DNA of 64,000 bases from Cricetomys ansorgei (GCA_026225945.1 JAMJFZ010003163.1:19962501-20026500); one strand, 5' to 3'. Positions 22,265 through 33,864 are shown, counted from the first letter of the stretch. Program-made: numbers and translations. The notes: generated by a model from the sequence alone, not told the origin.

Positions 22265-22575
22265 TCAGCTGGGACAAAATGCCTGCTCAAAACACCTTAG
22301 GGGAAGAAAGATTTATTTCAGTGAGTAGTTTCAAAAGTTTTATTTCATTAAGGTGGAGAGATTGTGGCAGAGAGAACAGCTCACATCATGGTAGCAGAGA
22401 GAGGGAGGGAGGGAGGGAAGGAAGGAGAGACGGAGAGAGAGGGAGGGAGGGGAGATATTGAGGTGGTCTTCTCTGGTGACGTCTTTGTGGACACAGCTAG
22501 AGGCATGCACTGCTAATGTTCTAGGCACCTGTCAATTCAAGCAAGCTTCCAAGATTATCCACAACAGCTGGTGAA
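22265..22575 (-). mobile_element. MaLR-type LTR fragment (antisense) with a GGGA tract
   Basis: caaaatgcctgctcaaaaca, then ttaggggaagaaagatttat are the reverse complement of the LTR 3' end. A (GGGA)n-type purine tract (about 22393-22455) sits inside. The right end (cacctgtcaattcaagcaag) is less certain. Confidence 0.5.
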
Positions 22576-22883
22576 ACACGGAAGGGAAGGTGGATGCTAA
22601 CTTGTGTGCGAAAAAGTAGGGTATGCCTGTGAATATCAGGGCTCAGTTCCACAGGGTTCTAGGAGACCCATCAGCCATAGCTCAGATGGCTGAGGTCTGA
22701 CTCTCCAGGGCTCAGTCTGCGTTTTCACTCAGCTCCACAAGTGTGGGGCATCTGCTTTCTGCCTGAAAAGGCATAGCCTCAGATGCTGGCAGGAGACAGC
22801 AGTGGTGGCTTTGGTTGGGCCACTAGCAATGTCCTTGACTGAAGTTCGATGTCATAGGCTGATCCCAGGAACCAGATAGACCA

Positions 22884-23283
22884 GTGTCTTAGTTTGGCTT
22901 TCTATTGCTGTGAGAAAAACCACAACCAAATTCACCTTGTAGAGAAAAGGGTCTATTTGGTTTACATGTCCCTATCACAGTCCATCATTGAGGGTAGTCA
23001 GGGCAAGAACTCAAGGCAGGAACCTGGAGGCAGGAACTGAAGCAAAGGAAATAGAGGAACACTGCTTACTGGCTTGCTCCTCATGACTTGCTCTGCCTGT
23101 TTTCTTCTACGACCCAGGCCCACCTGCCCAGAGACACTGTCCACAATGGGCTGAGTCCTTCTCCATTTGCCATTAATCAATAAAATAGCCCATAGGCCTG
23201 CCTATAGGCCAACTCTCCACTAAAGTTCTCTTTTCCCAGATGATTTTAGCCTGTGCCGAGTTGACAAAAATCCGATCCAGCAC
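22884..23283 (-). mobile_element. MaLR-type solo LTR (antisense), near complete
   Basis: Begins tgtcttagtttggctttcta with ttgctgtgagaaaaaccaca, then a T-rich ggtctatttggttt block. ggcaggaacctggaggcagg and actggcttgctcctcatga follow, and it ends ctgtgccgagttgacaaaaa. This is the full order of a common mouse MaLR-type LTR read in antisense. Confidence 0.8.
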
Positions 23284-23284
23284 C

Positions 23285-24000
23285 ACCGGGACCACTGGAG
23301 TGATGTGGTTTTCCTCCTCAGGCACTTGGAGAAACCCCTCTACATTAGAACTTTCCACAGAACACCACCGGTCTAGTGAGTCCCAGTGTACCTTAGAGTT
23401 GGGAGTCAGGCAAGCAGGCAGATTTCTCCTGTGACATTTTGACTGAAAATTCAGCCTCCAAATGGCAGGTTTGCCAAGGCATCACTGTTCCTCATCAGTA
23501 GTGGATCTGAGTATGGTGTCCAGGAACCTCGCTAGTCAGCTGCACCTGGTCAGGCAAATCACCTCCTACCACGGAGCCTCGGTTTCTCTGTCTCCCCAAG
23601 CATCCATCAGAAACTGTAATTCCTGACTGTGGGTTTCAGATTTCGCCTTGCATGGGAGAGGAGAGCTGTGCACTAGCTAGGATGGTGCCCAACCTTCTAG
23701 AAGAGGTAAAAGCATGGGGACCAGCTCTTTGCAAAGGATGGCTTGTTTTCCCACACACAGAAGTTCTGTGAATAGACAGGCTGTGGGAAGTCCCACCACC
23801 TGAGAGGGAGGGCCGAGGAAATGAGCCAGGCTCTTCTTACCGTAAAATGTTAGCTGGAAGCTACTTAGGTCCACAGTGTCATAAAGGAAGTGGGCAGCCT
23901 CCACTCGCTGCCTGTCACTTCTTGGCCTTTGAACAAGGGTTAGTGATGGATAGGGCAGGCCTCGATCCCGTTAGTGAGTACCAGGAGACCCTGCCCGCCC
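23285..24000. other. Unique DNA, no gene seen
   Basis: Repeat-poor left shoulder of the CpG-dense block. No exon is recognised. Confidence 0.35.
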
Positions 24001-24600
24001 TGCCCTTCTGAGTTCCTGCCTTTAATCAAGGCCTCCGAGGTAATTGCTCTGTGGATGAACAGCTTGCAGCCTAGTGTGCAACTAACAATTAGTTTAGAGA
24101 CTGTGATCTATAAATTTTGAGGCGAGGGAAAGAGGATTTGGGGCACGTGGGCTATCGTTTCTAATGAAGAAGAATCACACACCGGAAGGGATCCCGAGCA
24201 TTATTGAGGCAGCTTAATATCATCCCGCCGTGATTTGTAGGCCTCCGTAATGCCGCGTGACCGTGGAGAGGGAAAGAAAACGGGCGTAGGGGAGCGAATT
24301 GTTGTTGTTTGTGTTTCTTAGGAAAGAAACAAAACCCTCTCTCCCTGCTCACGATTTACGACATGTGGGCCGCCATCTGTACAAACCCCGGCGATCTTCC
24401 GTCACTGTCTCCGCGGCTCTGTAAACAAGGCCTAACGGAGTGGGACACCGTGGAATGTCGTCCTATTTATTGTTTATAAAAATAAACGGGCTGGCCGGAG
24501 ACGTATGCGAGTCGTTTCATGGAGCAGCTGCACAAGCAAGGGTCCGAACGTGCGTGAGGGAAGTCGGGAGGGTGAGGGACCTGACCGGCCAGGGAGAGGC
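24000..24600. promoter_or_regulatory. CpG-dense candidate enhancer or promoter
   Basis: My hand count gives 35 CpG in 480 bp (24121-24600), against near zero in many flanking lines, so CpG is not depleted. Motifs seen: CACGTG at 24144; YY1-like GCCGCCATC at 24369; forkhead-type GTAAACA at 24421 and TGTTTAT at 24471 with ATAAAC just after; homeobox-type TAATTG near 24041. No SINE or LTR interrupts it. The frames inside are short. Most likely it is a conserved developmental enhancer or the promoter of a non-coding transcript; conservation cannot be tested here. Confidence 0.5.
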
Positions 24601-24815
24601 TCTCATCCCAGGACCACTTCGGGAGATGAAAGGAAAAGAGGAAGCAGGGGGGAGGTCGAAAAAGAGCCAGATTCAATTCAAGCCAGGTCCAACCTCTCTG
24701 TCCTCAGTCAGATCGCTAGGCTAAAATTTGGCGAGCTGGGCTGAAGGGAGCACATTCTCATGGCAGAGGGCACACTAGATGCCAGGGGACACCTTATGCT
24801 CTCAGGGAAACAGAG
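24601..24815 (+). other. Possible first-exon body ending at a strong splice donor
   Basis: Downstream of the CpG-dense block, cagag/gtaagtga at 24816 matches the consensus 5' splice site at nearly every position. If the block is a promoter, this would end a first exon. No protein is predicted, so a long non-coding RNA would be the simplest product. Confidence 0.2.
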
Positions 24816-24819
24816 GTAA

Positions 24820-25685
24820 GTGAGATGTGAAGTCCATCAAAGACTCCCCAGGAGCTGCTGTTTGAAAAACCATGTGTCTCTGTCCTTTGTATGCATTAAG
24901 AAGGCAGGATGCAGAGTGATCTCCTCTGGGTATAGGGGCAGGTGGCTGGCTTTGCAGCTCTCTAGTTACAAGCCATAACCTAGCCTAAACTCTTTCACTT
25001 CCCTGTTAGCTGAGATGTCCAGATTTGTCTCTGAGCCCAAGTGAACAGGACAGGAGTAAGGGTCAGGAGTTTGCAGAATGTCATGATTGAACTGTTCTCA
25101 AAGACAGTGGCCCTGGGAGGTGGGGTTGGGCAGGAGGGTGACCATAACGGATAGCAATTGAATATTTCAGAATCATTACGAGTTTTGAAATGTTCCCAAC
25201 ACAAAGAACTGATGAGATCCTGGATGACGACTGTATAATTACTGTAACCCGATCCTCACACACTGGATGAGCATGTTAAAATGTCTCACTATGCCCCATA
25301 AATACAAAGATATACTATACATCAGTTACAAGTAAAAACATGGCAAAACCCAAAAGATTAGCTCTTTAAAAAAAAAAAAAAATGAGAAAACAGAGACCGG
25401 AATGGAACAACAACTAGCCCAACCTGCAAATGGGCAGGACAGGGCTGAGGCTAGACCCTTCCCAGGAAGTCCCCTATTCTTGGCCCATGCTTCTTAGGTC
25501 TCTACAGTATACTGGCCCACCAGAAGCTGGGTGGATCTTCACATGAGGCCGGTGTCATACCTGAAGCTACTGTGTGGCCTTCAATATGCAGAGCTCTTAT
25601 GCGACACAATACAGTGCCTGCCAGTGTGCCCAAGCTTCTCATCTGAACTCTGATTGGACCCCATTTGCTATAGGCACCACGACCT
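24820..25685. other. Unique DNA, no gene seen
   Basis: An A14 run lies at about 25368-25381. No exon or repeat is otherwise recognised. Confidence 0.35.
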
Positions 25686-25689
25686 TCCT

Positions 25690-26050
25690 TCTGTGCCTTG
25701 ACTGCCGATCTCTCGCTCAGGAGCCTTTGCACTGGCAGTTCCTCTGCCTGGAATCTGTGGAGTCTTTACTAGTGGTGCATCCTTCAGTCTCCGCTTTAAC
25801 ACCATTGCCTCAGGAAAGGTGTCCCTGACCATTCACCTAACACAGCACCCTTCTGCCTCAGGCCACTTTCAAGTTCATTAACCAGCTTTGCTGGGTCTTG
25901 CCTCTGGTCATTCATCACAGTTGGAAATGAACTGATACCATTATCTACTTATGGTCTGTCCTTGCTCTACATTTTAAGCAGGGAGCAGTGCTCTCTTGTC
26001 TTCAGAACTTCTAGGGCCTAGACTTGGGTTTAGCACTCACTCACCTGTTC
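25690..26050 (+). repeat. L2 LINE 3' fragment
   Basis: ctcaggagcctttgcactgg, then cagttcctctgcctggaatc, ggtgtccctgaccattcacc and a cttgtcttcagaacttctag end follow the L2 3' region in order. This is an old mammalian fossil, non-coding. Confidence 0.75.
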
Positions 26051-26199
26051 AGAGCTGCTCCTTCACTGTCCAGCCAGGCTAAGTGGGCCACTGTAACTGA
26101 TGGTCCAATGGAACTATATCCTGGGGAGAAAGGCAAGAATAAATAAAACATCCAAGTAAATATGGGAAGCTTCTCTTAAGACTGTGGCTAAATTTTATA

Positions 26200-26273
26200 T
26201 CTATATCTATAATATATTTATATATTTTTATATATTATATATTAATTATATGTATATACTGTATATGTATGTA

Positions 26274-26320
<47 letters not shown>

Positions 26321-26335
26321 TATATATATGCATGT
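26200..26335. repeat. AT-rich tract with (TG)n(TA)n
   Basis: tatatt-rich sequence leads to (TG)8-type repeats (about 26274-26289), then an uninterrupted alternating TA run to about 26318. Alternating TA of this length can extrude as a cruciform and is length-unstable. Confidence 0.9.
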
Positions 26336-26339
26336 ATTC

Positions 26340-27100
26340 ACATAGATCTTAGTGTAAAGGCCTGGCTTCTGAGACTTAGGATCTACTTTATTATAAACCT
26401 GGCATTTTGTGCCAACTTAAACGAGAAACCTGCCTTCAATCAACCGATTGCCAGGTGCAGTGGACAGATGTTTTTTAAAGAGAAATCATCTTCAGTGATC
26501 TCATCTCTCTTCAGAGAGGCTCCCTGAGGCTAGGAAGGAGCTGGTGAGGTTCTTTAGAAAATCAGTCAAGCCCAAGCAGGGAGTGGGTGATTTCTCAAAC
26601 CACCTGTCTGCCCCGCCTCACCATCCCTGACCCATTCTGTCAAGACTCACCTTTGAGCTTGTGCCATATCCAGATAGTTGTGTCTGGTCAGCAAAGTGGC
26701 CCTCAGCCTCAGGGAAGAATCTGTGTGGACACAAAGAACACACACAAGGATCACCCTTCTGTGTATGTGTATGTGTAATGTGTACTAGTGTACACTGTAC
26801 AAAACAGTGAATTCATTGACAGTTTCACACTTGAATACGTGTGCCTTGACCATGTTCATTCCTGCGTTACCCCAAATTTGGCGGATCCCCTGCCCTCATG
26901 TATTTGTACTATATATATTCACTTGAGAGGAGACATCAAGACCCATCTTTCTCATTTTGGTTCATTTTACTTCAATGGGGCAATCCTGCCTTTTTCTCCT
27001 CCTGGGGAGAAATGCCATGGCTTCCATTAGCATTTCTACATTATTCTGTGTCTCAACATAAACTGAGTGTCTGCAGCAGTTAGCTATGGTGATGCTCAGC
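26340..27100. other. Unique DNA, no gene seen
   Basis: No repeat or exon is recognised. A short TGTATGTG-rich run lies near 26762-26780. Confidence 0.35.
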
Positions 27101-27129
27101 AAGGAAGACAAGGAGGCTTTTTCACAGAT

Positions 27130-28200
27130 GCAAACCTGCCAACCTCAGCAGAGGGAACCACCTGCCATGGCAAGTGCCATTCTGGACAGAGGGACCCTGA
27201 GCGTCTCATCTCAGGGGTTTTTATTGATACCTAAGCTCCTCTGCAGAGGGACCCTTTCTGCAGATGAGTTCACGGGACTCCACTCAGGAGGGTAATAACG
27301 GGCGGAAAGAAAATTTATGGCAAACAAACAAGATGGTTCATTCTTTATGGCAAATGAACACAATAGGTCATTCTTTTATGAGACCCAGACATGGCACGCT
27401 TACTCGCTTTAAGAAATGACACGCACAATCGCACTTTAGAAATAAAAAACACAGAAGCATTTTTAATAAGAAAATTTCACAATGTACATATCAAGGGGAG
27501 AAAGGGGTAGGAGAAAACCAGGGCACACTGCTAGAATGGAGCCAGGCAGAGAGAGAGAGAGAAAGAGAGAGAGGTGGAGGAGGGGGAAAGGGAGAGGAAG
27601 AGGGAGAGAGAGAGAGAGAGAGTGAATTGCTGCTTGCTGAAAACTTTAAGAGCCAGTCATCTCAGCAGGGGCCTTCCTGGTATGCAGGTGCACCCAGGAT
27701 GGAGCCCGCGTCAGTCCTTCTGGCAGCTTGCAAACCTGCAAAACCTGAGGTGATTACAAAGAGCATTTGAAAAGAACATCTGAGACAATGAGCTGCCAAT
27801 GGCTGGAGGTGCCTGTTGGCTGAATTTAGCTCTTTTGGTGCGAATTCATTTTTTGGTGTGCTAATATTAAAGGCTATCTCTTCCTGGAGCATTAACACCT
27901 GTCCTGGGGCAGTATGCCAGGGCTTGGTGGGGGGGGAAGGGCCTGCAAGGTTTCCACGTGAAGTGGCTGTTGCATTCCTTTCCCAGCCAACAACCGCCAG
28001 CTCGAGTAGGCCATGCAGACATTCTCATTAAAAGATGAAAATTCAGCAAGGAAGGGGAGCAATATAGAAGATGGACTAATATCTCCCCCACTAAAGAGTC
28101 CAGATCTCTGTCAGGCAGACTCTATTTAGCATCAGGGACACTCATAGACCTCAGCACTCCTCAGGTGTTCTGTTGATACCACATGCAGATCATGAGCCAT
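27130..28200 (-). mobile_element. ERV-like repeat, interrupted, related to 43795-43995
   Basis: cctcagcagagggaaccacc (about 27142) and acatgcagatcat (28181) recur in the same order at 43807 and 43925, but lie 1.04 kb apart here and only 118 bp apart there. About 0.9 kb (about 27215-28145) is extra; it includes a 30-bp direct repeat (tttatggcaaa at 27314 and 27344) and GA tracts. Orientation is a guess from T-rich poly(A)-like features. Confidence 0.4.
27547..27626. repeat. GA-rich purine tract
   Basis: (GA)n runs broken by aaag, gtgg and gggg; the purine strand is the plus strand. It lies inside the extra block of the ERV-like copy. Confidence 0.9.
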
Positions 28201-28289
28201 CAAACATCTTTTACATAAAGCCTTTCCTTCATGGAGCTTATGATCATACTGTATGGGTTCTCTATACCTGGCTCTGCATTTTATGGACA

Positions 28290-28570
28290 TCTTAATTGAT
28301 TTAGGCTGCTGTAACAAAATGCCTTGGTCTGGATAACTTATGAAGAACAGAAACTTTGTTGCTCAGGGCTTCAGAGGGTGAGAAATTCAGAACTGAGGTA
28401 TTGAAAGATTTCATTCCTGATAAGGGTTTGCTCTTGGCTCCTCAGAGGATACGTGATACTGTTGTCTCATGAGGGTGGAGCCTTTGTGACGTCATATTAC
28501 TATCACATTGAATGTTAGGTTGGAATGTAAGAATTTAGAAGGGACACCCATGTTCAGACCACAACGAGGC
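28290..28570 (-). mobile_element. Old MaLR-type LTR (antisense)
   Basis: ttaggctgctgtaacaaaat, then ggataacttatgaagaacag and tttgttgctcagggcttcag, ending gacacccatgttcagaccac. This is the order of an ancient MaLR LTR read in antisense. It contains a full CRE (TGACGTCA) at 28487-28494. Confidence 0.55.
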
Positions 28571-28574
28571 CACA

Positions 28575-30260
28575 GAAACAGAATAACAGTCAGTATGTAC
28601 TTACGTGTATTTAGTAAATCCGTGACACATTATATGAGCAGTTGGAGAGCTCCTGAGACAGATCATTTCTGGGCCTAGAAGGCCCAGGAACTCACCAGGG
28701 ACCTTGGACGGGTCATCTTTCTCCTTAGAGCTGTTTTCTCACCTGAAGAGTGGCATTCCCTTTTATAGGCTGAGCTAGACATCTCTGAATTTTTTACAGT
28801 GAGCATGTATAGTTTAAGAATCAGAAATAAGACAGCCCAGTCAAGGCTGAAGAGAGGAAGTGGATCAGGGAAGGCAGGATTCCAGCTGGGGTCTCCTGAG
28901 ATTGGTCTGAAGTCTGGCTCATTTTCTATCTACTGCCTTGGGTTTCTGTGCATCTTACAGTGTCAACAACTGACAGTATGTTCTCTCATATGATGAGCTT
29001 CCAAACACACACAACAAATCCCCAGCCTGTGAAGGGGTAACTGAGTCAGAGAGGCCAGAGCCCTTACCTTAACAAGTGAGTGACAGCTCCATTGAAGAAT
29101 TAGCTGGTTTTGGTCCTGGCTTGGATAAAGTCCTTCAACCCTTTCTTCTGCTGCCTCAGAACTGTTTTGATCTTAGTATTAATCTGCTTGTGTTCAAGTA
29201 CCTTTTTTGACTTTCCTAGCTTTTGTGTTTCAGACAAGTTTTTTTTTTTTTTTTTTGAACATCTTTTTTCGGTTTAAAATTCTTTAAAAATGCCATGTGA
29301 TTTCACTGATCTTAGCAGAAACCAATAAAAACACATTACTTTAAAAATAACTCCCATAAAACCCCTCACTTGTGCAAAAGCTTTCATTCTAATAAAAGTG
29401 GAGCGAAGCAAAACCTCTTAAAACTGCTCGCAGGCATCCGTGGGACTTGGCATGTCCAGGCTGCGCCACCTCCAGAGGTGATGAAGATACCAGACCTCTA
29501 GCCTGTCTGCAGAGTCTCGATCCAAGAAAAATGAACTCACCTACTCTTGCAAAGAAAATCCAATTGGAGTGTGGTAACGCCTCACAGAAGGCCACTGCTC
29601 CACGCCTGGCCAGCATAGCCATGGGGAATCTGCCATCTTTTCCGTTGTGTGTGAGGTTGTGGTTGGGTTTTCTTTCTTTCTTCTTCTTCATTTTTTTTTC
29701 CTTTCCTCTTAGTTTCCTAAATATAGAATTAATAGGTTATAGGGAAAGTCAGTGATTGCTCTTATGTGGGTCTGGAGAATGGAAAGAAAATACTGACTTT
29801 TCTTCAGGCTTCAAAATGCCATCAAAGGTCACTTTTTATTTCGCAGGCTATGAAGCTGTGATGGCAAGGGGGTTAAAGATGGTTCTATTTGGCACAAGGC
29901 AGAGGGGGTGTTTCTGGATGTTGAGCCTTGGGTAGCAGCTCCAATTGTATGTCCCATACTCCTAGGCAGAAGCCTTTGAAGGTATAGACTCATCATGGGG
30001 TTCCAGAGTTTACGATTCTTACTATTGCTGTCATTGTGTTGCTTAAAAGATGCCTGAGCCATTCAAATGTGTGCTCAGTTTGGGACTCAGAGGTAAGAAA
30101 CAGAAAATAGCAACCATAAAAGGTGATTAAAATTGACCATTTCCTCTTATGACCTGGGGAGGAGAAAGAATGTGCTGATGTGTGGGGTCTGATTCCAAGG
30201 TGGATTCTTTGGATCAGGAGATGCTTGACACCTCCTCCTCCAAGCCAAGACAAGACCCGT
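28575..30260. other. Unique, partly AT-rich DNA
   Basis: A MIR-like piece (ggaccttggacgggtcatct) lies near 28697 in antisense. A T18 run lies at 29239-29256. 29260-29420 is AT-rich, with several aataaa strings and no associated exon. Confidence 0.35.
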
Positions 30261-30264
30261 GGAC

Positions 30265-31700
30265 AGGCTTATGTAGGAACGACTACAAACTGCACCCTGT
30301 TATTGTTGTTCCTGGTTCTTTAAAGACTTTCTAAGGCTACTAGAGAAGCATGGTTTAGCAATGATTTAACCAAGAGCTCCCCAAGTTTTGTTAATCAAGT
30401 ACTAACACCATTCAAGACCTCAGAAGTGCACCGCCCATGAGCAAAGACTCCGATGCTCTCTTGAATGACTCCCAAAATGCATCATGGGAAAAAAATGTCA
30501 TTCCCACAGAGCCTCGCCCTTTCTGTATTTTGAGTGGGAGAAGCTCTGTAGTGGAGAGTTGTCGGTTGTGGTGCTGTCATGGAATTGTCACGCAGCTAAA
30601 TGGGTTGAGGGCGCTTATGACCTCAAGCTCTCATTCTGAGGAGCTGGCAGGAATCTGGCCCCTCCCCTCTGCAGTCACTGACATACTACAATCACAGCAA
30701 AACACTGCCCCTCTCCAAGAATGCGATCTGGCAGAGTTGTTTATCTACAGTTACAACCCTTCCATATAAAGTCTGTCCTCCTGGTACCCAGGGAATACCT
30801 AAAGCACCCCAAATGATATACAAATGGGGCTACTCCAGTATCTCTGTCTTAACCAATGGTCCCCATTCCTGGGTACCAAAGACCCTCTCCTACCTTTATC
30901 CTATAAATGTAACCACCCTTGCTTCCATAAATGGAGATGTTCCACTGACAACATTGTCCTGAGAATCCTGTCAATTCTTATCGACTCTTAAAACCTCCAA
31001 TCTAGGACCCACCTGGACACACACTTTTCTTCCTGGGGGCTAAGCTAGCAACCCATAACTTAGCCACCTGCCAGGGAGGGAAGCGGGACCCCACAGGGAG
31101 AGAGAACCCACACTCTGTATTGGTTCATGAGGGAGCACTGCCTTTGTCTTACTTTATTTTTATTGCTGAAGGTGTCAGTCAAGGCATTTCACAGAGGCTT
31201 TCAGTCCCCGGAATCATCACCCAACTCCCTGAATCCTCACCATGAGGGAGGCCAAGCCACATTAAGAGCATGCAGTCCTCAACCCATTCTGCTCTACATG
31301 GGTCACCAAAATATCTGCTTCCATGCACTTGTAGGGAGAGCTTCTTTCTGAGCAGCTACCAAGAGTGCCAGCAAATGGCCTTCGATACCTGTGGGACATC
31401 CCACCCGTGTCCCTTCGGAGACCTTCCACACGTGTGAAGACCCAGCCTGTCTCATAAGGAGCCTCATTGCCTTGCTCACCAGGTAAGTGACAGGATGAGG
31501 TGTTTGCCTCTAAAATTGAAGGTCATTGCTACCCAAAAGGCCTCCCTTTTCTTCTGCTCACACAGGAGTGTCCCTTGCCAGAGTCCTTGGGCTGCATTTA
31601 CTTGCCTTGGCTTTCCTGGAGTCCAAGAGCATGAGGGTCAATTTGTTCTTGCTCCTTTGGGTTATTATTTGCTTGTTTGTTTGCTTTGGCTTTTGTTTAT
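30265..31700. other. No gene recognised
   Basis: Unidentified sequence. A TATA-like tataaatgta near 30902 and a ccacctgccagggagggaag block near 31062 could belong to an unrecognised LTR, but no matching ends were found. Confidence 0.3.
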
Positions 31701-31719
31701 TTGTTTACTTTGTGGTCTG

Positions 31720-31945
31720 GTTTTGTTCTAAGGTCTCACTTTGTAGTCCATGTTGGCCAGGACTCACAATCCTCCTGCCTCAGAACAGAGGCCGAGAAGG
31801 GCTAGTTCATAGTCCTTTTGTTGTTTATTTATCTACATAGGGTCTTGCTATCTACTATAGCAAGCCTATATGGGCTAGCCTTGAGCTTATGATCCACCTG
31901 CCTTAACCCCCCAAGTGATGGACTATGGGGGTGCACGACCAAGCC
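31720..31945 (-). repeat. Two B1-like SINEs (antisense)
   Basis: First copy (about 31728-31805): aaggtctcactttgtagtcc, then catgttggccaggactcaca. Second (about 31835-31945): catagggtcttgctatctac, gcctatatgggctagccttg, then gatccacctgcctta and ggggtgcacgacc. Both are reverse-complement B1 bodies; the first lacks its head. Confidence 0.65.
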
Positions 31946-32105
31946 TGGATTTCTTCTTCTCATTTTCTGCCTTCTGCTGCTCCCTCTTCTCTTCCTCTTC
32001 CTCTCTTTCCCATCTTCCTCCTTCTTCTCTTTCTCTTCCTTTTCCTCTTCTAACATCTCTCCCCCCCCCCTCTTCCATTTCCTCCTCTATCTCCTCTTTC
32101 TTCTC
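31945..32105. repeat. CT-rich polypyrimidine tract
   Basis: Mixed ctt/ctc/ttcc runs with only occasional purines, including a C10 stretch at about 32061-32070. Likely grew from the T-rich start of the adjacent antisense SINE. Confidence 0.85.
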
Positions 32106-32229
32106 TACTTGGGAAGAGCAGTGGTGACCCCAGGTCCAAGTCTTAAGGCCAGGTGTCAAAACTTCTCCCTGACCATCACACCTGACTGTGTGTCTAGGCC
32201 TAGCGTATCCAGAGATGGCTCTAAAGTTC

Positions 32230-32790
32230 GTGATGTCCCCAAGCTGATGCTGACGTCAGCTTTACTTCTTCAGAACTAAATAAATCTCTCCCCCAAATTA
32301 TGTTCACTCAAAAGAAAACTGGAACTTTGTCCCTGTTTCTGAGTACGTGAAAGAAGACTTCCGGTCCTGCCTCAGCATCTGCTGGAGGAGACAGAACTCT
32401 GCTGTGGTCTCTGGGCTGGGGATGAGAATTGGTGTCTCCAGCAGGTCATTATAGAGCAGAATGGCTGCTCCAGCTGGCAGCAGGCCATGTGCTCTGTGGC
32501 CCTCGTTGGCACCTGTCATCATTGTCACACAAAGCTGATGAGCTAAGTCCCTCTTCATAGGTGTTTCGCTGGCATTTGCCCCAGTCCTCCTCCGCTTCTC
32601 CAGCCTCTTGTTAGTGTAGACCTCAGAGGCCTTTAATACAATCGCCGAATATAACTCATGTTCTCAAACGACCGTATTATTTATTCATTAGTGTTATGCC
32701 CAGAGTGCAGTGCTTCCTGTTGTATGGAGAATTAATGAAAGAAATGCAATATGGCTCTAAATCCCCCATTTACAGCCTGGAAGCCTGGAG
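32230..32790. promoter_or_regulatory. Enhancer-like unique segment
   Basis: No repeats. A perfect CRE palindrome gctgacgtcagc lies at 32249-32260. At 32620-32760 there is a cluster of AT-rich homeobox-type cores (attatttattcattagtg, gagaattaatgaaag) with CpG kept in caatcgccgaat and caaacgaccg. Composition resembles conserved non-coding elements; conservation is untested. Confidence 0.35.
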
Positions 32791-32794
32791 CAGC

Positions 32795-33685
32795 TCCGTG
32801 GTGAAGCCCTGTTTGGGGCCAGGCCCCCCTTCGGGGATCTCTCTTTATCATTCTATCTGCCCACTGTGGACAGCCTGATCATTTTGTGGGCTCAGCACAT
32901 ATCTTTGCTCTGCTTTGTGAATGCTTTCAGTTGGGGTAAAACTTGAAACACATTTTCCCCAAGCACTTTTTCCTCTTAATTTTTAAACGCGTATATTTTA
33001 GGGGAAATTTAGCCCACGTGTTTCTCATTATCCCTGATTCATTTGCACTTAACTCATCAAAATGTTCCTTTGCAAAAGTTGCTTGCTTTCTAAGGGGCTC
33101 CCCAAGTTCTGTCTGCCTTCTTCTTCCTCTTCCCTTTCTCTCTCTGGCATCTTTATTTTTGAATCAGGAATTTTTGCCCCTCGTGGCTGAAATCTCGCAT
33201 ATTGTGGGAAAGGCTGGCAGGTGTGGATTCCAGCCTGAGACCCAGTCGAATCTTTCTTCCCTTCACAATGCCTGCATCTGGCAGAGATGCCTGGCCCCGC
33301 ATAAGATGAAGAAGCACTGAATGCTCCAGTGTGATGAGTAGGCTCTGAGTCACCCCTCGGGGTTCTATTTCTCAAGTGGGAGTGGGGCTATGGAGCCTGT
33401 AGCACAGAGATACCCAAACAACGAAGGTCAGCTGGGGGCGAGCACAGGTACACAAGGGCACGACAGAAGATCCATGTGTTGTCAACGTCTTTTCTGATTT
33501 GCATACAAGATCCACTCGCATCCACGTCACATTCTTAGGGAACGACTTGGGATTGTATTCTAGCTACTCAGGGAAGAGTCACCCAGACCAGGGTTCACAT
33601 GCAAGAACTTCATTTGGCAGGCTACCCTAAGAACTTCTGGTCAAAGGGTAGGAGTGTGTTAGTGTGTTTCACTGGAGAAAACTAG
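32795..33685. other. Unique DNA, no gene seen
   Basis: Contains aaacgcgtatattttagg near 32986 in an AT-rich context. No exon or repeat is recognised. Confidence 0.35.
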
Positions 33686-33689
33686 AACC

Positions 33690-33860
33690 AATGGCTTGTG
33701 TGTGCCTGTGTGTGGATGTGTCTGTGTGCATGCATATGTGCTTGTATATGCATGTGTGTTATATGCTTGCGTGTGTGTATATGTGCCTGTGTGAATGTAT
33801 GTATGTGTGTGTGTGAGGGTGCATTTATATGCGTGTATGTGTATGTGAGAGAGCGTGTAT
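33690..33860. repeat. TG-rich degenerate repeat
   Basis: tgtgtg runs mixed with tgcatgcatatgtg and tgtatatgcatgtg. It is the complement of a CA-rich region; frames rich in alternating H and T on the minus strand are by-products. Confidence 0.85.
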
Positions 33861-33864
33861 TTTA

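Noticed and set aside
24440..24744. Short coding gene in the CpG-dense block
   Set aside because: Overlapping frames on both strands are all under 100 codons, lack domains, and simply reflect GC-richer sequence.
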